Below are positions 44,030 to 54,024 of a stretch of DNA of 64,000 nucleotides, piece by piece; the first letter of the stretch is position 1, and each line of letters opens with the position of its first letter. Below the pieces are notes generated by a model. That model did not search any database. It had not been told where the DNA came from and saw nothing but the letters and a program-made list of their open reading frames with translations. The translations under genes were made by a program, and so were the position numbers. The stretch comes from Candidatus Neomarinimicrobiota bacterium (GTDB lineage: Bacteria; Fidelibacterota; Marinisomatia; Marinisomatales; TCS55): NCBI GenBank assembly GCA_018651745.1, contig JABIDL010000009.1:1-64000 (forward strand), read 5' to 3'.

Positions 44030-44776
44030 ATGAAAAGAATAATAATATTTGCATTTGCATCAATATTGTTTGGACAAACCGGAATAGATATTGCAAAAAT
44101 GTTAGAGGATAAACCGACTCCAAAAGATATGTCAAACAGAACAAAAATGGTGTTAACGAATTCTAAAGGGAAGTCACATACAAATGAAATGATTTCCAAA
44201 TCCATGGACGGAAATAAAAAACAAATCATTTGGTTTGTAGAACCCAAAGATGATAGAGGAGTAGCGTTTTTAAAAATAGAGCATGAGGAGAAAGATGACG
44301 AAATGCGAATGTGGCTTCCTGCATTTAACAAAATCAGGCGAATTGCTTCATCGAAAAAAGGTGATTCTTTTATGGGGTCCGATATGAGTTTTGAAGATTT
44401 AACTAGCCGAGATATACATGAAAATTCATATCGTCGTCTCCCTGACGAAATAGTAAACGATGTAGATTGCTTTGTTTTGGAAATCATTCCCAAAAAAGAG
44501 GCAAAGTCCAGTTATACCAAACATATATCATGGATTGCTAAGGAAGGAATTTTTGGTGTTAAAGAAGAATCTTTCGACAAACGAGGTGAATTGGTCAAAG
44601 AAAAAGAATTCACATTTCAAAAATTGAAAGATTATTATATCATTGATAGAGTGTTTGTAAAAAATGTCCAAAAAAATCATTCTACGGAAGTAACATTTCT
44701 TGATATTAAAGTTGATTCTGAAATTCAAGATAAGCTTTTTCAGGAAAAGAATTTGAAACGATTACCTAGAGATTAA
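44030..44776 (+). CDS. LolA-like outer-membrane lipoprotein-sorting protein
   Basis: A 248-residue periplasmic protein with a signal peptide (MKRIIIFAFASILFGQT). The body matches the LolA-like family found next to MMPL exporters (PF17131): FVEPKDDRGVAFLKIE, DEMRMWLPAFNKIRRI and MGSDMSFEDLTSRD. It would carry a lipid or hydrophobic molecule across the periplasm between the exporter and the outer-membrane protein. Confidence 0.88.
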   Translation: MKRIIIFAFASILFGQTGIDIAKMLEDKPTPKDMSNRTKMVLTNSKGKSHTNEMISKSMDGNKKQIIWFVEPKDDRGVAFLKIEHEEKDDEMRMWLPAFNKIRRIASSKKGDSFMGSDMSFEDLTSRDIHENSYRRLPDEIVNDVDCFVLEIIPKKEAKSSYTKHISWIAKEGIFGVKEESFDKRGELVKEKEFTFQKLKDYYIIDRVFVKNVQKNHSTEVTFLDIKVDSEIQDKLFQEKNLKRLPRD

Positions 44777-44809
44777 TTTTGTTAGGAATAATTCTAAACC
44801 AAAAGAATA

Positions 44810-46096
44810 ATGATAAAAACCATTTTTAGATTACCATTGTTTTTTTTGATATTATCGGTTAATTCACTATCCGGACAAATCAGTTATTCCGGAAAAATTA
44901 CACCATCCACGATGATTCGATTATCGGATCAATCGGAAATTTCACTTCCATTCAGGTTGATTGAATACCAATTGAGATATTCCAGAGGTGGTATAGACCT
45001 GATTACAAATACAGCCTTGGAGGCCCGCTGGGTCAACTCTGAATTAACGCCGGACGTGCGTGAAGCTTATTTAATGTGGTTTCCAAGTTGGGGTGAAGTC
45101 AGATTCGGGAAACAGATTCATGCTTGGGGATCGGTGGATGGAAATAATCCGACTGATAACTTGAATCCGTATGATTATTATTTCATGTTCTTGCCCGGCA
45201 CAGACCGTAAGATCGGTGTACTTTCAGCCAGCGTGAAATATTATTCAGATTGGTGGAATCTTGAAGCAGTAGTAATTCCCGAACATCATTCAAACCGCAT
45301 GACGTTTGGTGAAAAAGATTTTCCGATCAAACCACCATTCGAACCTGAAGAGTACGTGGAAATTGGTCAGCAGCTGGAGTTTGGTGCAAGGTGGCAGATT
45401 AACCTTGATAATGCTGATATTTCCATCAGTACCCTGGAAGCTCGGGATCGATCTTTTTCATTGTTTGGTATGACAGAATTAGATTGGGAAATAATACCGG
45501 TGTACGACCCACATTTTGGTTACCGAAAAACGCGGATGCTGGGGCTTGACGGAGTCACCTTTTTTCGTGGTATCACCTTTCGCGGCGAAACGGCGTTTTT
45601 CAAAACATGGAATGATTTAAATGCGAATTATACTCATGTAATGGATGCGGAGGCGGAATACATCCAGTATGTGGTGCAGGTCGAATTTACACTTCCATCT
45701 GACATTTCTGTCTCAACCCAGTTTATCGGGAATGAAGTATTTTGGGCGAATGGGACCACAATTAATCTAACAACTAATATTCCATTGGAATTGGATGAAG
45801 ACAATTTCTCGCCTGGGATGGGAACACCCTTTGCCATGTTAGCGGACCAAGGGCTAATGTTTGCACTTTCACGATCATTCATGGATGATGATCTTGAGTT
45901 GAGTGGGAGCACCTTTTACAATCTTGAAATGAACAGTTATTTTTTGGGTGGAATAATTGAATATTCACTTGTTAAGACCTGGAAGGTTCAATTTGGTCTT
46001 ACCCAATTTTTCGGAAATGAAGACGAACTTGAGGATAGTTTCAACGACCTGGAAGATTTTTCACATGTCCAAGTGTCATTGGAGTATAACTTTTAG
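44810..46096 (+). CDS. Outer-membrane beta-barrel protein (DUF1302-like)
   Basis: A 428-residue protein with a signal peptide (about 1-22) and many alternating aromatic/polar beta strands, ending in a strand closing with Phe (VQVSLEYNF). The segments EARWVNSELTPDVREAYLMW and VRFGKQIHAWGSVDG resemble the DUF1302 proteins often encoded with RND exporters and LolA-like or DUF1329 proteins. It is the likely outer-membrane end of this lipid-trafficking unit. Convergent with the phoU gene downstream. Confidence 0.8.
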   Translation: MIKTIFRLPLFFLILSVNSLSGQISYSGKITPSTMIRLSDQSEISLPFRLIEYQLRYSRGGIDLITNTALEARWVNSELTPDVREAYLMWFPSWGEVRFGKQIHAWGSVDGNNPTDNLNPYDYYFMFLPGTDRKIGVLSASVKYYSDWWNLEAVVIPEHHSNRMTFGEKDFPIKPPFEPEEYVEIGQQLEFGARWQINLDNADISISTLEARDRSFSLFGMTELDWEIIPVYDPHFGYRKTRMLGLDGVTFFRGITFRGETAFFKTWNDLNANYTHVMDAEAEYIQYVVQVEFTLPSDISVSTQFIGNEVFWANGTTINLTTNIPLELDEDNFSPGMGTPFAMLADQGLMFALSRSFMDDDLELSGSTFYNLEMNSYFLGGIIEYSLVKTWKVQFGLTQFFGNEDELEDSFNDLEDFSHVQVSLEYNF

Positions 46097-46150
46097 CTTA
46101 TATTATCTACTTCTGATAAATTTATTTTAGTTAATAGGCGATGCGGACGG

Positions 46151-46825
46151 CTACTCTTTATAACCGATGGCGTCGAATGGGTTTACCAAAGTTGTGGTAA
46201 TATTTTTTAGGTGAGCGCCGATTCGCTTTAAGTAACGTGCGTAAAGTGTAATTGCGGCAGTCCTAGAATGCCTGCCAAATTCCAGTTCACCTCTCAACAC
46301 ACCATTTACGATATTATCTGATTTACCTGCCATTTGTTCACGATAGCCATCCTTGAGCGATACAGCAATATCTGCATCCTGTGTAGTTAATGCCTGCAAT
46401 GTTTTTTGAAATCGTTTCTGTACTTCATTCTCAATCATTTTGAGATCATCCGAAACTTCTTCGGCGACAATTGAGGATGAATGATTGATGGCAAGGTCTA
46501 GAATATTTTTACAATAATCGCCGATCCGCTCAATATCCACCACCATGTTGATTAAAATTAATCCATCAGCCATATCGGTTGTGTTTTGATCTACAGCATA
46601 GTGAGTTAGCACTTTCCGCCGGACTTCTCTCTGGAATTCATTGATTTCCTGGTCGCGCTTTTTAAGCGCTTTCAGTGTATCTATGTTTTCGCCGCTACGA
46701 AGATATTGTACCGCCTGCTGGAAAATTTCATGCGAAAGTCCCAGCATTTCGAAAGACTGGTTCCATGCTTGAGAAAGCAGATCTTCTTTTTTCCATAAGT
46801 TGATGACGTCTCTGAATATTGTCAT
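46151..46825 (-). CDS. PhoU-domain protein
   Basis: A 224-residue helical protein with PhoU-type repeats, for example MVDIERIGDYCKNILDLA with the acidic metal-binding E/D pattern. It follows the Na/Pi transporter gene by three bases on the same strand, so together they form a split version of the fused transporters at 30962-34541. GAGG precedes the ATG. PhoU domains restrain phosphate uptake when phosphate is plentiful. Confidence 0.88.
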   Translation of the reverse strand: MTIFRDVINLWKKEDLLSQAWNQSFEMLGLSHEIFQQAVQYLRSGENIDTLKALKKRDQEINEFQREVRRKVLTHYAVDQNTTDMADGLILINMVVDIERIGDYCKNILDLAINHSSSIVAEEVSDDLKMIENEVQKRFQKTLQALTTQDADIAVSLKDGYREQMAGKSDNIVNGVLRGELEFGRHSRTAAITLYARYLKRIGAHLKNITTTLVNPFDAIGYKE

Positions 46826-46828
46826 GAT

Positions 46829-47977
46829 TTACCTCACTAAGAAAATTAACCCCAAGGGGATGATGAAAAACACTACCAAAATGTAAATGATTGGAATAAT
46901 TCTGTTTTGAATAGCCAATTCCGCAAACCACTGCGAAAGCCTTAAGGGAATATCCCGAATTTTTTTAACGGGCCAAATAATTAGAATTCCGTAAATATTA
47001 AACACAAGATGCCCAAAAGCAACGGCTAAGGGCGCAAGTGTCCCTGAAACTAAGCTAGCCAAAAGCGCAGTGACGGTTGTTCCGATATTTGCTCCAAGTG
47101 TATAGGGGAAAATCTGTCTAAGATGAAGTACACCCGCACCTGCCAGCGGAATGATTAGAGAAGTGGTAATGGAACTGCTTTGTACCATAATTGTGATGAA
47201 TACTCCAAAAAACATCGCCCGCGCTGCTGTCTTAAAAATATGTGTGTCAAAGAAAGCTTCCAATCGTTCCATAATCAGACTTCGAATTAATTTTGTCAGA
47301 TATTTGAGGGAAAAGAATAGAATGCCAAATGCCACAATCAGCAACAGCCAGTTGTAATCCATAATATTCTGCAGTTTAAAAAAGTCCTCAATGGCACTCA
47401 CTGTAGGTTTTGTGACCATTTTTACAGGACTTTTAAAAGTGAGAGTCCCAGAACCTACCACCATTTCTGCCAACCAATTTGCGCTTTTGCTGATAAAACC
47501 AAACTTAAGTTGAAGCGGAAACAGAATTATTACTGCAATTACATTGAAAAAATCATGGATAATAGAGGCGGCGAAAGCGCGGCGGAATTCATTTTTGTTT
47601 ACAATATGTCCTAGAGCAACAATAGTGTTCGTAATGCTAGTTCCGATGTTTGCTCCCATAATATATGGAATCGCCGCAGCAACGGCGATTTTCGGATCTT
47701 GCCCGAAGGTACCTGCGGCAACCATGCCAACAACGAGGGATGTGGTTGTAGATGAACTTTGAACCAAGCTAGTAACAAGGATTCCGATGAATAAACCAAT
47801 GAGCGGTCCTGCCTCACTCTGGATCAATTCTTTGGCAAAGCCTCCTCCAAGGCCCTTAAAGGCTGAGCCAATCATACCAATTGAAACTAAAAAGCAATAG
47901 AGAATAGCAAAGATTGTAAGTGTTTTAGCCCAGTCAATCCAGCGCGAAGTTGTTTTCAGCTCTCGAATTTTATCCAT
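46829..47977 (-). CDS. Na+/phosphate cotransporter, membrane part only
   Basis: A 382-residue membrane protein with two Na/Pi-cotransporter repeats, marked by LVQSSSTTTSLVVG and MVQSSSITTSLIIPL, plus GANIGTSITNT and GANIGTTVTALL. It lacks the C-terminal PhoU region of the other two copies; PhoU is encoded by the next gene. The sequence is closer to the NptA/solute-carrier-34-like branch, so it is a third, distinct Pi transporter of this window. Confidence 0.9.
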   Translation of the reverse strand: MDKIRELKTTSRWIDWAKTLTIFAILYCFLVSIGMIGSAFKGLGGGFAKELIQSEAGPLIGLFIGILVTSLVQSSSTTTSLVVGMVAAGTFGQDPKIAVAAAIPYIMGANIGTSITNTIVALGHIVNKNEFRRAFAASIIHDFFNVIAVIILFPLQLKFGFISKSANWLAEMVVGSGTLTFKSPVKMVTKPTVSAIEDFFKLQNIMDYNWLLLIVAFGILFFSLKYLTKLIRSLIMERLEAFFDTHIFKTAARAMFFGVFITIMVQSSSITTSLIIPLAGAGVLHLRQIFPYTLGANIGTTVTALLASLVSGTLAPLAVAFGHLVFNIYGILIIWPVKKIRDIPLRLSQWFAELAIQNRIIPIIYILVVFFIIPLGLIFLVR

Positions 47978-48049
47978 AAAAGAATGAATTTAGACTGAGA
48001 GATTAAAGAGAAATATCAGTAAAAAGTGCGTAAATAAATTTTAAAGGTA

Positions 48050-50395
48050 TTAATTCCGAAGTGGCTTCCCCTTTTTTAACATAAATCGAATACGATTTTG
48101 GGTCAGTTTTTCCCCGGCTAAAGAAACAAATGCTTCCCGCTCTATATCCAATAGATATTGTTCATCAACTGCTTTTGTCAGTCCGCCCTTATCGCCACCG
48201 GTAAGGACATACGCTAATTTTTTAGCAATGAATTCATCATGATCGGATATTTTCCCCTGCGCTTTAAATCCTTTTAGTGCTATAGCCATGGCGGTTCGTC
48301 CACCGGTTCCCGGTAATTTCAAATCATCCCTGTATTGCGGTGGTTCATATCCTTTTGCCAGTTCGAGAGCTTTTTGTTTGGCTTTCCAAATGCGGTGATC
48401 GTTATTGAGAACAATCGTGTCTGTCTTCAATAAATAGCCGATATATTTTGCTTCATCCGCACTTGTTGCCACCTTAGCAAACCCAATGGTTTCAAATGCC
48501 TTTTGGGCGATTTGAAAAGTATTTATTCGGCTTTTTCCGCCGTTTTCCATCATATTTAAAAGCAGTCGCAGGTTTCCACCAGCACCAGGTATTAACCCTA
48601 CGCCAACTTCGACGAGACCTACATACAATTCAGCTGCAGCCACTCGATGTGCGGCAGGTCCAATGAGTTCAAAACCGCCACCTAAGGCCAAGTTAAAGGG
48701 CGCTGCCACAACCGGTGCCTTGGAAAAACGAATACGTTGAGTTAAGTCTTGAAGATCTTTTACAACACCTTCTAATGTATCCCACTCTTTTGCTTCACAT
48801 ACTTCAAGAATACTGGCCAGATTTGCCCCCGCACAAAAATTCTGATTGGTATGTCCAATAACCATAGCCTTGAATTTACCTGCTTCTAGAAGATCCATTC
48901 CTTCATTGATAGTCATAGCAAGCGAACCGTCAATTGGATTTAGAGTTGGTTGTAGAATAGAATGGAATTCTACATTTAATACTCCCTCGCCCAGATCAAT
49001 CAGGCTAGCACTCCAGTTTTGTTTTATCAAGTTTCCGCCGGATTTTCGCAGATTAAGATTGATTTCCTTTTCAGCAGTAGGTATTGGAATTGCTTTTCCT
49101 GATAAAACATCCCAGTACGTTTTAACACCATCTTTCGTTTCGTAAAAACAGGTTCTTCCGCTAGCCAACATATCCAAGATCCATTTTGGAACGTCTCTTT
49201 TTTCTGCCTGCATTTTGTCAACGGAATCCTGAACACCGATGGCATCCCAACCCTCAAAGGGACCTAGTTCCCAGCCAAAACCCCACTTTATGGCATTGTC
49301 AATATTGACAATATCATCACTGATTTCCGGGATGCGATTGGCGCTATAAATCAAACCTCTTGCCAATGTTTCCCAGAAAAACTTTCCGGCTTTATCTTCA
49401 CTAAAAGCTAGTGCTTTAATTTTTCCGCCTGTAACAGTGTGGTCTTTCGCCAATCGAAAGCCATCAAATCGGACTCTTTTTTGTGGGCTATATTCACCTG
49501 TTTTAAGGTCAATTGATAAAATTCCTTCGTCAGTTTTTTTGTAAAAACCAGCTTTTGTTTTTTGACCCAATCGGCCATCGTCTACAAGGGTTTGAAGAAT
49601 TTCAGGGATTTTAAAAATCTCTCTTTCATTGTCATCCACTACTTTTTCGTACGTTGTATTTGTTACATGCGCCATTGTGTCCAAGCCAACTACGTCAGCT
49701 GTTCGGAATGTGGCACTTTTGGGGCGGCCGACAATAGTACCGGTTAGTTTATCCACCTCTTCAACTGTCAAGCCTTGTTGTAAGGCAGTATGAATAGTTA
49801 CACCCATGTTGAAAACACCGATTCTATTCCCAATGAAATTCGGTGTATCTTTTGCATGGACGATCCCTTTGCCCATTACATCTTCACCGAATTCTGCCAT
49901 TGAATTATAGACATTTTCTGATGTGAATTCACTTCTCACTAATTCTAATAAATGCATATATCGGGGTGGATTGAAAAAATGAGTTATCATGAAACGGGAT
50001 TTGACATCATTAGGAAAAACAGTGATTAATTCTAGCAGTGGAATTCCGGAAGTATTGGAGGTAACAATCGCCGTAGACTTTAATTGAGGTGTAATATTTT
50101 TGTAAACCGAATGCTTGATGTCCAGACGTTCAGAAACGGCCTCCAAAACCCAATCTACTTCATTAATTTTCTCTATATGATTATCGTAATTGCAGGGCGT
50201 AATTAATTCTACATTCTTTGGTTTAAAAAGCGGTGCCGGTTTCAGTTTAGTTAATGTTTCAATTCCTTTTTCGGACAAATTCTGGTTGATATCAAAAAGG
50301 AAAGATGGAATTCCGGCATTTGCCAAATGTCCGGCAATTTGCGACCCCATAACACCTGCACCCAGAACAGCTACTTTTTCTATATGATGACTCAT
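48050..50395 (-). CDS. 3-hydroxyacyl-CoA dehydrogenase / enoyl-CoA hydratase (FadN type)
   Basis: A 781-residue bifunctional beta-oxidation enzyme. The N-terminal Rossmann fold (GAGVMG at 12-17) and the helical C-terminal HAD domain come first (about 1-430), and a crotonase domain follows (about 470-781; ALGGGFELIGPAAHRVAAAE and VEVGVGLIPGAGG carry the oxyanion and acid-residue region). This order is the reverse of E. coli FadB and equals that of Bacillus FadN. GAGGA precedes the ATG. It is the last gene of the fad operon. Confidence 0.95.
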   Translation of the reverse strand: MSHHIEKVAVLGAGVMGSQIAGHLANAGIPSFLFDINQNLSEKGIETLTKLKPAPLFKPKNVELITPCNYDNHIEKINEVDWVLEAVSERLDIKHSVYKNITPQLKSTAIVTSNTSGIPLLELITVFPNDVKSRFMITHFFNPPRYMHLLELVRSEFTSENVYNSMAEFGEDVMGKGIVHAKDTPNFIGNRIGVFNMGVTIHTALQQGLTVEEVDKLTGTIVGRPKSATFRTADVVGLDTMAHVTNTTYEKVVDDNEREIFKIPEILQTLVDDGRLGQKTKAGFYKKTDEGILSIDLKTGEYSPQKRVRFDGFRLAKDHTVTGGKIKALAFSEDKAGKFFWETLARGLIYSANRIPEISDDIVNIDNAIKWGFGWELGPFEGWDAIGVQDSVDKMQAEKRDVPKWILDMLASGRTCFYETKDGVKTYWDVLSGKAIPIPTAEKEINLNLRKSGGNLIKQNWSASLIDLGEGVLNVEFHSILQPTLNPIDGSLAMTINEGMDLLEAGKFKAMVIGHTNQNFCAGANLASILEVCEAKEWDTLEGVVKDLQDLTQRIRFSKAPVVAAPFNLALGGGFELIGPAAHRVAAAELYVGLVEVGVGLIPGAGGNLRLLLNMMENGGKSRINTFQIAQKAFETIGFAKVATSADEAKYIGYLLKTDTIVLNNDHRIWKAKQKALELAKGYEPPQYRDDLKLPGTGGRTAMAIALKGFKAQGKISDHDEFIAKKLAYVLTGGDKGGLTKAVDEQYLLDIEREAFVSLAGEKLTQNRIRFMLKKGKPLRN

Positions 50396-50433
50396 AATTT
50401 CCTCAATTCTTTTTAGGATTTATATTTTTCATA

Positions 50434-51087
50434 CTAAACAAATTGTGTTACATAATGATACATGACCCAAAAATGGCTGAAGCTCCCTGCTAAAACCATC
50501 ACGTGCCAAATTTCATGATATCCGAACCCTTTGCGTGGCGACTGGTGTCGATCAAAAGTATAAAATAGGACTCCAACGGAATAGAAAATTCCACCCAGAA
50601 ATAACCATATTAAAGCACCAACTTGAAGGCGTGTAAAAAGAGGCCAAATCGCTATAATCGCTAACCACCCCATAAAGACATAATAAACGGTAGAAAACCA
50701 TTCCGGAAATTTGAATTGAAATAATTTCCAAAAGATTCCAAATGTGGCTAATCCCCAAATAATACCAAACAAACTCCATCCCCAAGGTCCTCGTAAGGGA
50801 ATAAGACAAATGGGTGTGTAAGTGGCAGCGATTAAAACATAAATCATCATGTGATCCAATCGCTTTAGGATGGATTCAGCCCGTCCGGATACGGGAATCC
50901 AATGATATAGGGTACTTGCCGTGTAGACTAAAAATAATCCGGCACCAAACACTGAAAAAGAAACTAATTTCCATGGATCTATCGGATTAACAGCTTTTAA
51001 AATCAACAATATCAAAGCGACAACCGACAGGATTGCACCAATGAAATGAGTTAACCCGCTCATAGGATCTTTTAAATATTTGATCAT
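50434..51087 (-). CDS. Hemolysin III / PAQR-family membrane protein
   Basis: A 217-residue, seven-helix membrane protein of the Hly-III/PAQR family; MSGLTHFIGA, YHWIPVSGRAESILKRLDHMMIYVLIAATYTP and the C-terminal GFGYHEIWHVMVL contain the conserved His/Asp metal residues. The start at 51087 is preferred, eight bases after the thiolase stop; the longer frame to 51183 only overlaps thiolase. No ribosome site is visible, so it is probably translated by coupling. In some bacteria PAQR proteins act in membrane-fluidity control, which would fit a fatty-acid operon. Confidence 0.88.
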   Translation of the reverse strand: MIKYLKDPMSGLTHFIGAILSVVALILLILKAVNPIDPWKLVSFSVFGAGLFLVYTASTLYHWIPVSGRAESILKRLDHMMIYVLIAATYTPICLIPLRGPWGWSLFGIIWGLATFGIFWKLFQFKFPEWFSTVYYVFMGWLAIIAIWPLFTRLQVGALIWLFLGGIFYSVGVLFYTFDRHQSPRKGFGYHEIWHVMVLAGSFSHFWVMYHYVTQFV

Positions 51088-51094
51088 GCTTTTA

Positions 51095-52222
51095 TTATCG
51101 TTTAATGATTGTTGCAATACCTTGGCCACTGCCGATGCACATAGTCGCAAGACCGACATGAGTATCATTTTGTTCCATGACATTGATTAGTGTAGTAATT
51201 ATGCGAGCACCTGAACAACCCAAAGGATGTCCCAAAGCAATGGCTCCTCCATTAAGGTTAATTTTATTAATGTCCCATCCGCCTTCACGGATCACATAAA
51301 GAGATTGGGCTGCAAATGCTTCATTTAATTCGATGGTTTCAATATCGTCCATAGTCATACCGACATTGCTCAAAACCTTTTCTGTAGCCGGAAGGGGACC
51401 GGCGCCCATGCGCGTCCAATCTACTCCTGCAATGGCTCTAGCTACAATTTCCGCCCTAGGAGTAAGCCCTGCTTTTTCCGCAAAGGATTCACTTGTGATG
51501 AGCACTGCCGATGCGCCAATAGAAATAGGACTGCTTGTAGCAGCGGTGACGGTTCCATTTTCCATAAATGCCGGGTTTAAGCTTTTAATTTTTTCTACAT
51601 CCGGTTCGCGCGGACCCTCGTCTTTTTCAACTGTGGTTTCTCCGTAAACGTCAATCGGAATTAATTCATTATCAAAATTTCCTTCAGCATAAGCCTTTAA
51701 CGTCTTATCGTGTGAAGCGATGGCAAAAGCATCCTGATCCTCACGGGAAATATTTCCATCTTTTGCAAGATTTTCTGCAGTTTCTCCCATTCCAATGTAA
51801 AATTCTTGTTCTGCGAGTTCAGGATGGAAATCTGGGGCAAAACCGCCCATAGGGACCGAAAACATATCTTCTACACCAGCGGCCATTCCGACATCAATAT
51901 CACCGCATTCAATAGCTGTACTAAGTTGGTGAATTGCATCCATGGCTGAACCGCAAAATCGGTTTACCACCTTTCCTCCGGCTTCTTTTGGGATTCCAGC
52001 CAATATGGCTACTGACCTTCCGATAATCATTCCTTGTGGTCCTTCAGGGAAGGCACAACCTACCACAACATCTTCAACATCTTCCGGATTCACTTTTTTA
52101 TTTCGCGCCATTAAGCCTTTGATGACTTGTGCGGTTAGGTCATCGGGGCGTATGCCAACTAATTGACCATTTTTGATTCCAATAGGCGATCTTACTGCGT
52201 CGATAATGACTGACTTTTTCAT
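51095..52222 (-). CDS. Acetyl-CoA acyltransferase (thiolase)
   Basis: A 375-residue thiolase that performs the last step of the beta-oxidation cycle. The catalytic residues are C90 (VNRFCGSAMDAIHQ), H332 (GHPLGCSG) and C362 (MCIGSGQG). It is about 15-20 residues shorter than many bacterial thiolases, with no break visible. AGGAG precedes the ATG. It sits between the acyl-CoA dehydrogenase and PAQR genes. Confidence 0.95.
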   Translation of the reverse strand: MKKSVIIDAVRSPIGIKNGQLVGIRPDDLTAQVIKGLMARNKKVNPEDVEDVVVGCAFPEGPQGMIIGRSVAILAGIPKEAGGKVVNRFCGSAMDAIHQLSTAIECGDIDVGMAAGVEDMFSVPMGGFAPDFHPELAEQEFYIGMGETAENLAKDGNISREDQDAFAIASHDKTLKAYAEGNFDNELIPIDVYGETTVEKDEGPREPDVEKIKSLNPAFMENGTVTAATSSPISIGASAVLITSESFAEKAGLTPRAEIVARAIAGVDWTRMGAGPLPATEKVLSNVGMTMDDIETIELNEAFAAQSLYVIREGGWDINKINLNGGAIALGHPLGCSGARIITTLINVMEQNDTHVGLATMCIGSGQGIATIIKR

Positions 52223-52231
52223 GATTTACTC

Positions 52232-54013
52232 CTAAAATGGGTATTGATTAGATTGATAAATTCGTTTTGCTACTTCACGTTTCAAGTTGATAATATCTGT
52301 TGGCAATAACATCCGCCCTTGGAAATGACGTAATCGATCAATGACTTCAGGAGTTGTATGTCCTCCGTAGATTCCATTTAATGCTGTAAGCGACATATTC
52401 AACAAGCGTAATACCATTTCTGCGGTAAAAATTTTTGCAATACTACATACGGTTCTATCATGATTTTCATTTTCCATAATTTTTTGCGCTCTTACAACAG
52501 TAGCCTCGGCCGTATATAAATCCATAAAAATATCTGCAAAAATTTCTGTTATTTGCTGCTCATGTTTCAGATCTTGACCAAACTTGTTCAAAGCTTCGTT
52601 GAAAATATAGAGTGCAAGGCGTTTTCCGGTTTCAATCGTATCGCACTCCGGCGAAAGAGGCCCGCTATTCATTTCGAGTTTCTCGTTTGTCAAAAAGCTA
52701 TCGATTGAGGTGATTGCTTCTCGGATGGGCAATTCTTCCATTAGTGCTTTTTTCATCATAAACCCGGTGATTATCTGACGATTAATTTCATTGGTCCCTT
52801 CCCATATTTGATTAATACGATCATCTCGATATGCAGATGCCATTGGATATTCTTCTAAAAATCCATATCCTCCAAATACCTGTAATCCTTCATTCACAGC
52901 AAAGTGGCTGGTTTCGCTACCATACACTTTAGCCATAGATGTTTCAATGGCATATTGTTCCATAGCTTCTCCAAAATGGATATAATAATCCGGGTCTGAT
53001 TTATCCAAAGAATCAATTTCATTTTGAAGGAGTCCAATGGTGCGGTATAGCATACTATCAGCGGCGAAAGTTCGCACCGTCATATCGGCGATCTTTTTAA
53101 TAATTGCATCAAATTGGGAAATAGGTTTCCCAAAAGCGCGTCGGTCTCGGGCATACTGAGCGGTAACCTCAATTGCCATTTTGGCACCTCCAACTCCTGC
53201 GGATCCCAGCTTAAACCTGCCTATATTTAGCACATTAAAAGCAATTGTTGCACCTTTTCCAACTTTATATAACAGATTATTTACCGGGATTTTTGCGTTT
53301 TGAAAAATGAGAGATGTTGTTGAAGAACCTTTCATTCCCATTTTTTTCTCTTCTGCGCCTATGGTGAATCCTTCGGTTTCTCGTTCAACAATAAACGCCG
53401 TGAATTTGTCTCCATCAACTTGGGCGAATACAATAAATAAGTCTGCCCACCCACCGTTAGAAATGAATATCTTTTCACCGTTTAGTACATAATATTCTCC
53501 ATCATCGGTAAGGACGGCAGATGTTTTTCCGGCCAATGCATCCGAACCTGCCGACGACTCCGTTAAACCATAAGCACAAATAATTTCTCCAGATCCAACT
53601 TTGGGTAGGAACTTTGCTTTTTGTTCCGGCGTGCCGAACCAGACGATTGGCAATGAACCTATTCCTGTTTGAACAGCCCAAGTAGTGGCGAAAGATGGAC
53701 TGGAAACTAATGCTTCGGCAACAATCGCTGTTGTGACCTTATCAAGTTCTATACCACCGTATTTCTCCGGTATATCAATCCCAAGTAGTCCAAGTTCACC
53801 CATTTCCTTTATCAATGAGAGGGATAAATTTTTATCGAATTTTTCAATTTCTTCTTTTTGGACTCGGATGCGATCTCTATCAAATTCTTTAACCATTTCA
53901 TAAATTTCACGATGTTCATCGCTAAAATTTTCTCTGGAAAAAACCGTTGCATTGGTAATGGGCTCAACTAGGAAAGTGCCGCCCGTTTTGTATGATGTTT
54001 TTGAATTTTCCAT
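52232..54013 (-). CDS. Acyl-CoA dehydrogenase, long (VLCAD-like)
   Basis: A 593-residue flavoenzyme that starts each beta-oxidation round. The N-terminal and middle domains contain EKYGGI, AYGLTESSAGSD and FISNGGWADLFIV; the C-terminal half has YRDDRINQIWEGTNEI with the catalytic Glu in EGTNEI. It carries an extra C-terminal domain of about 180 residues beyond the usual 380-400 residue core, as in the very-long-chain enzymes. AGGAG precedes the ATG. Confidence 0.94.
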   Translation of the reverse strand: MENSKTSYKTGGTFLVEPITNATVFSRENFSDEHREIYEMVKEFDRDRIRVQKEEIEKFDKNLSLSLIKEMGELGLLGIDIPEKYGGIELDKVTTAIVAEALVSSPSFATTWAVQTGIGSLPIVWFGTPEQKAKFLPKVGSGEIICAYGLTESSAGSDALAGKTSAVLTDDGEYYVLNGEKIFISNGGWADLFIVFAQVDGDKFTAFIVERETEGFTIGAEEKKMGMKGSSTTSLIFQNAKIPVNNLLYKVGKGATIAFNVLNIGRFKLGSAGVGGAKMAIEVTAQYARDRRAFGKPISQFDAIIKKIADMTVRTFAADSMLYRTIGLLQNEIDSLDKSDPDYYIHFGEAMEQYAIETSMAKVYGSETSHFAVNEGLQVFGGYGFLEEYPMASAYRDDRINQIWEGTNEINRQIITGFMMKKALMEELPIREAITSIDSFLTNEKLEMNSGPLSPECDTIETGKRLALYIFNEALNKFGQDLKHEQQITEIFADIFMDLYTAEATVVRAQKIMENENHDRTVCSIAKIFTAEMVLRLLNMSLTALNGIYGGHTTPEVIDRLRHFQGRMLLPTDIINLKREVAKRIYQSNQYPF

Positions 54014-54024
54014 GTGAGTATCTC

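Noticed and set aside
51088-51183. Longer N terminus of the PAQR protein (start at 51183)
   Set aside because: It overlaps the thiolase C terminus out of frame and adds residues not typical of the family.
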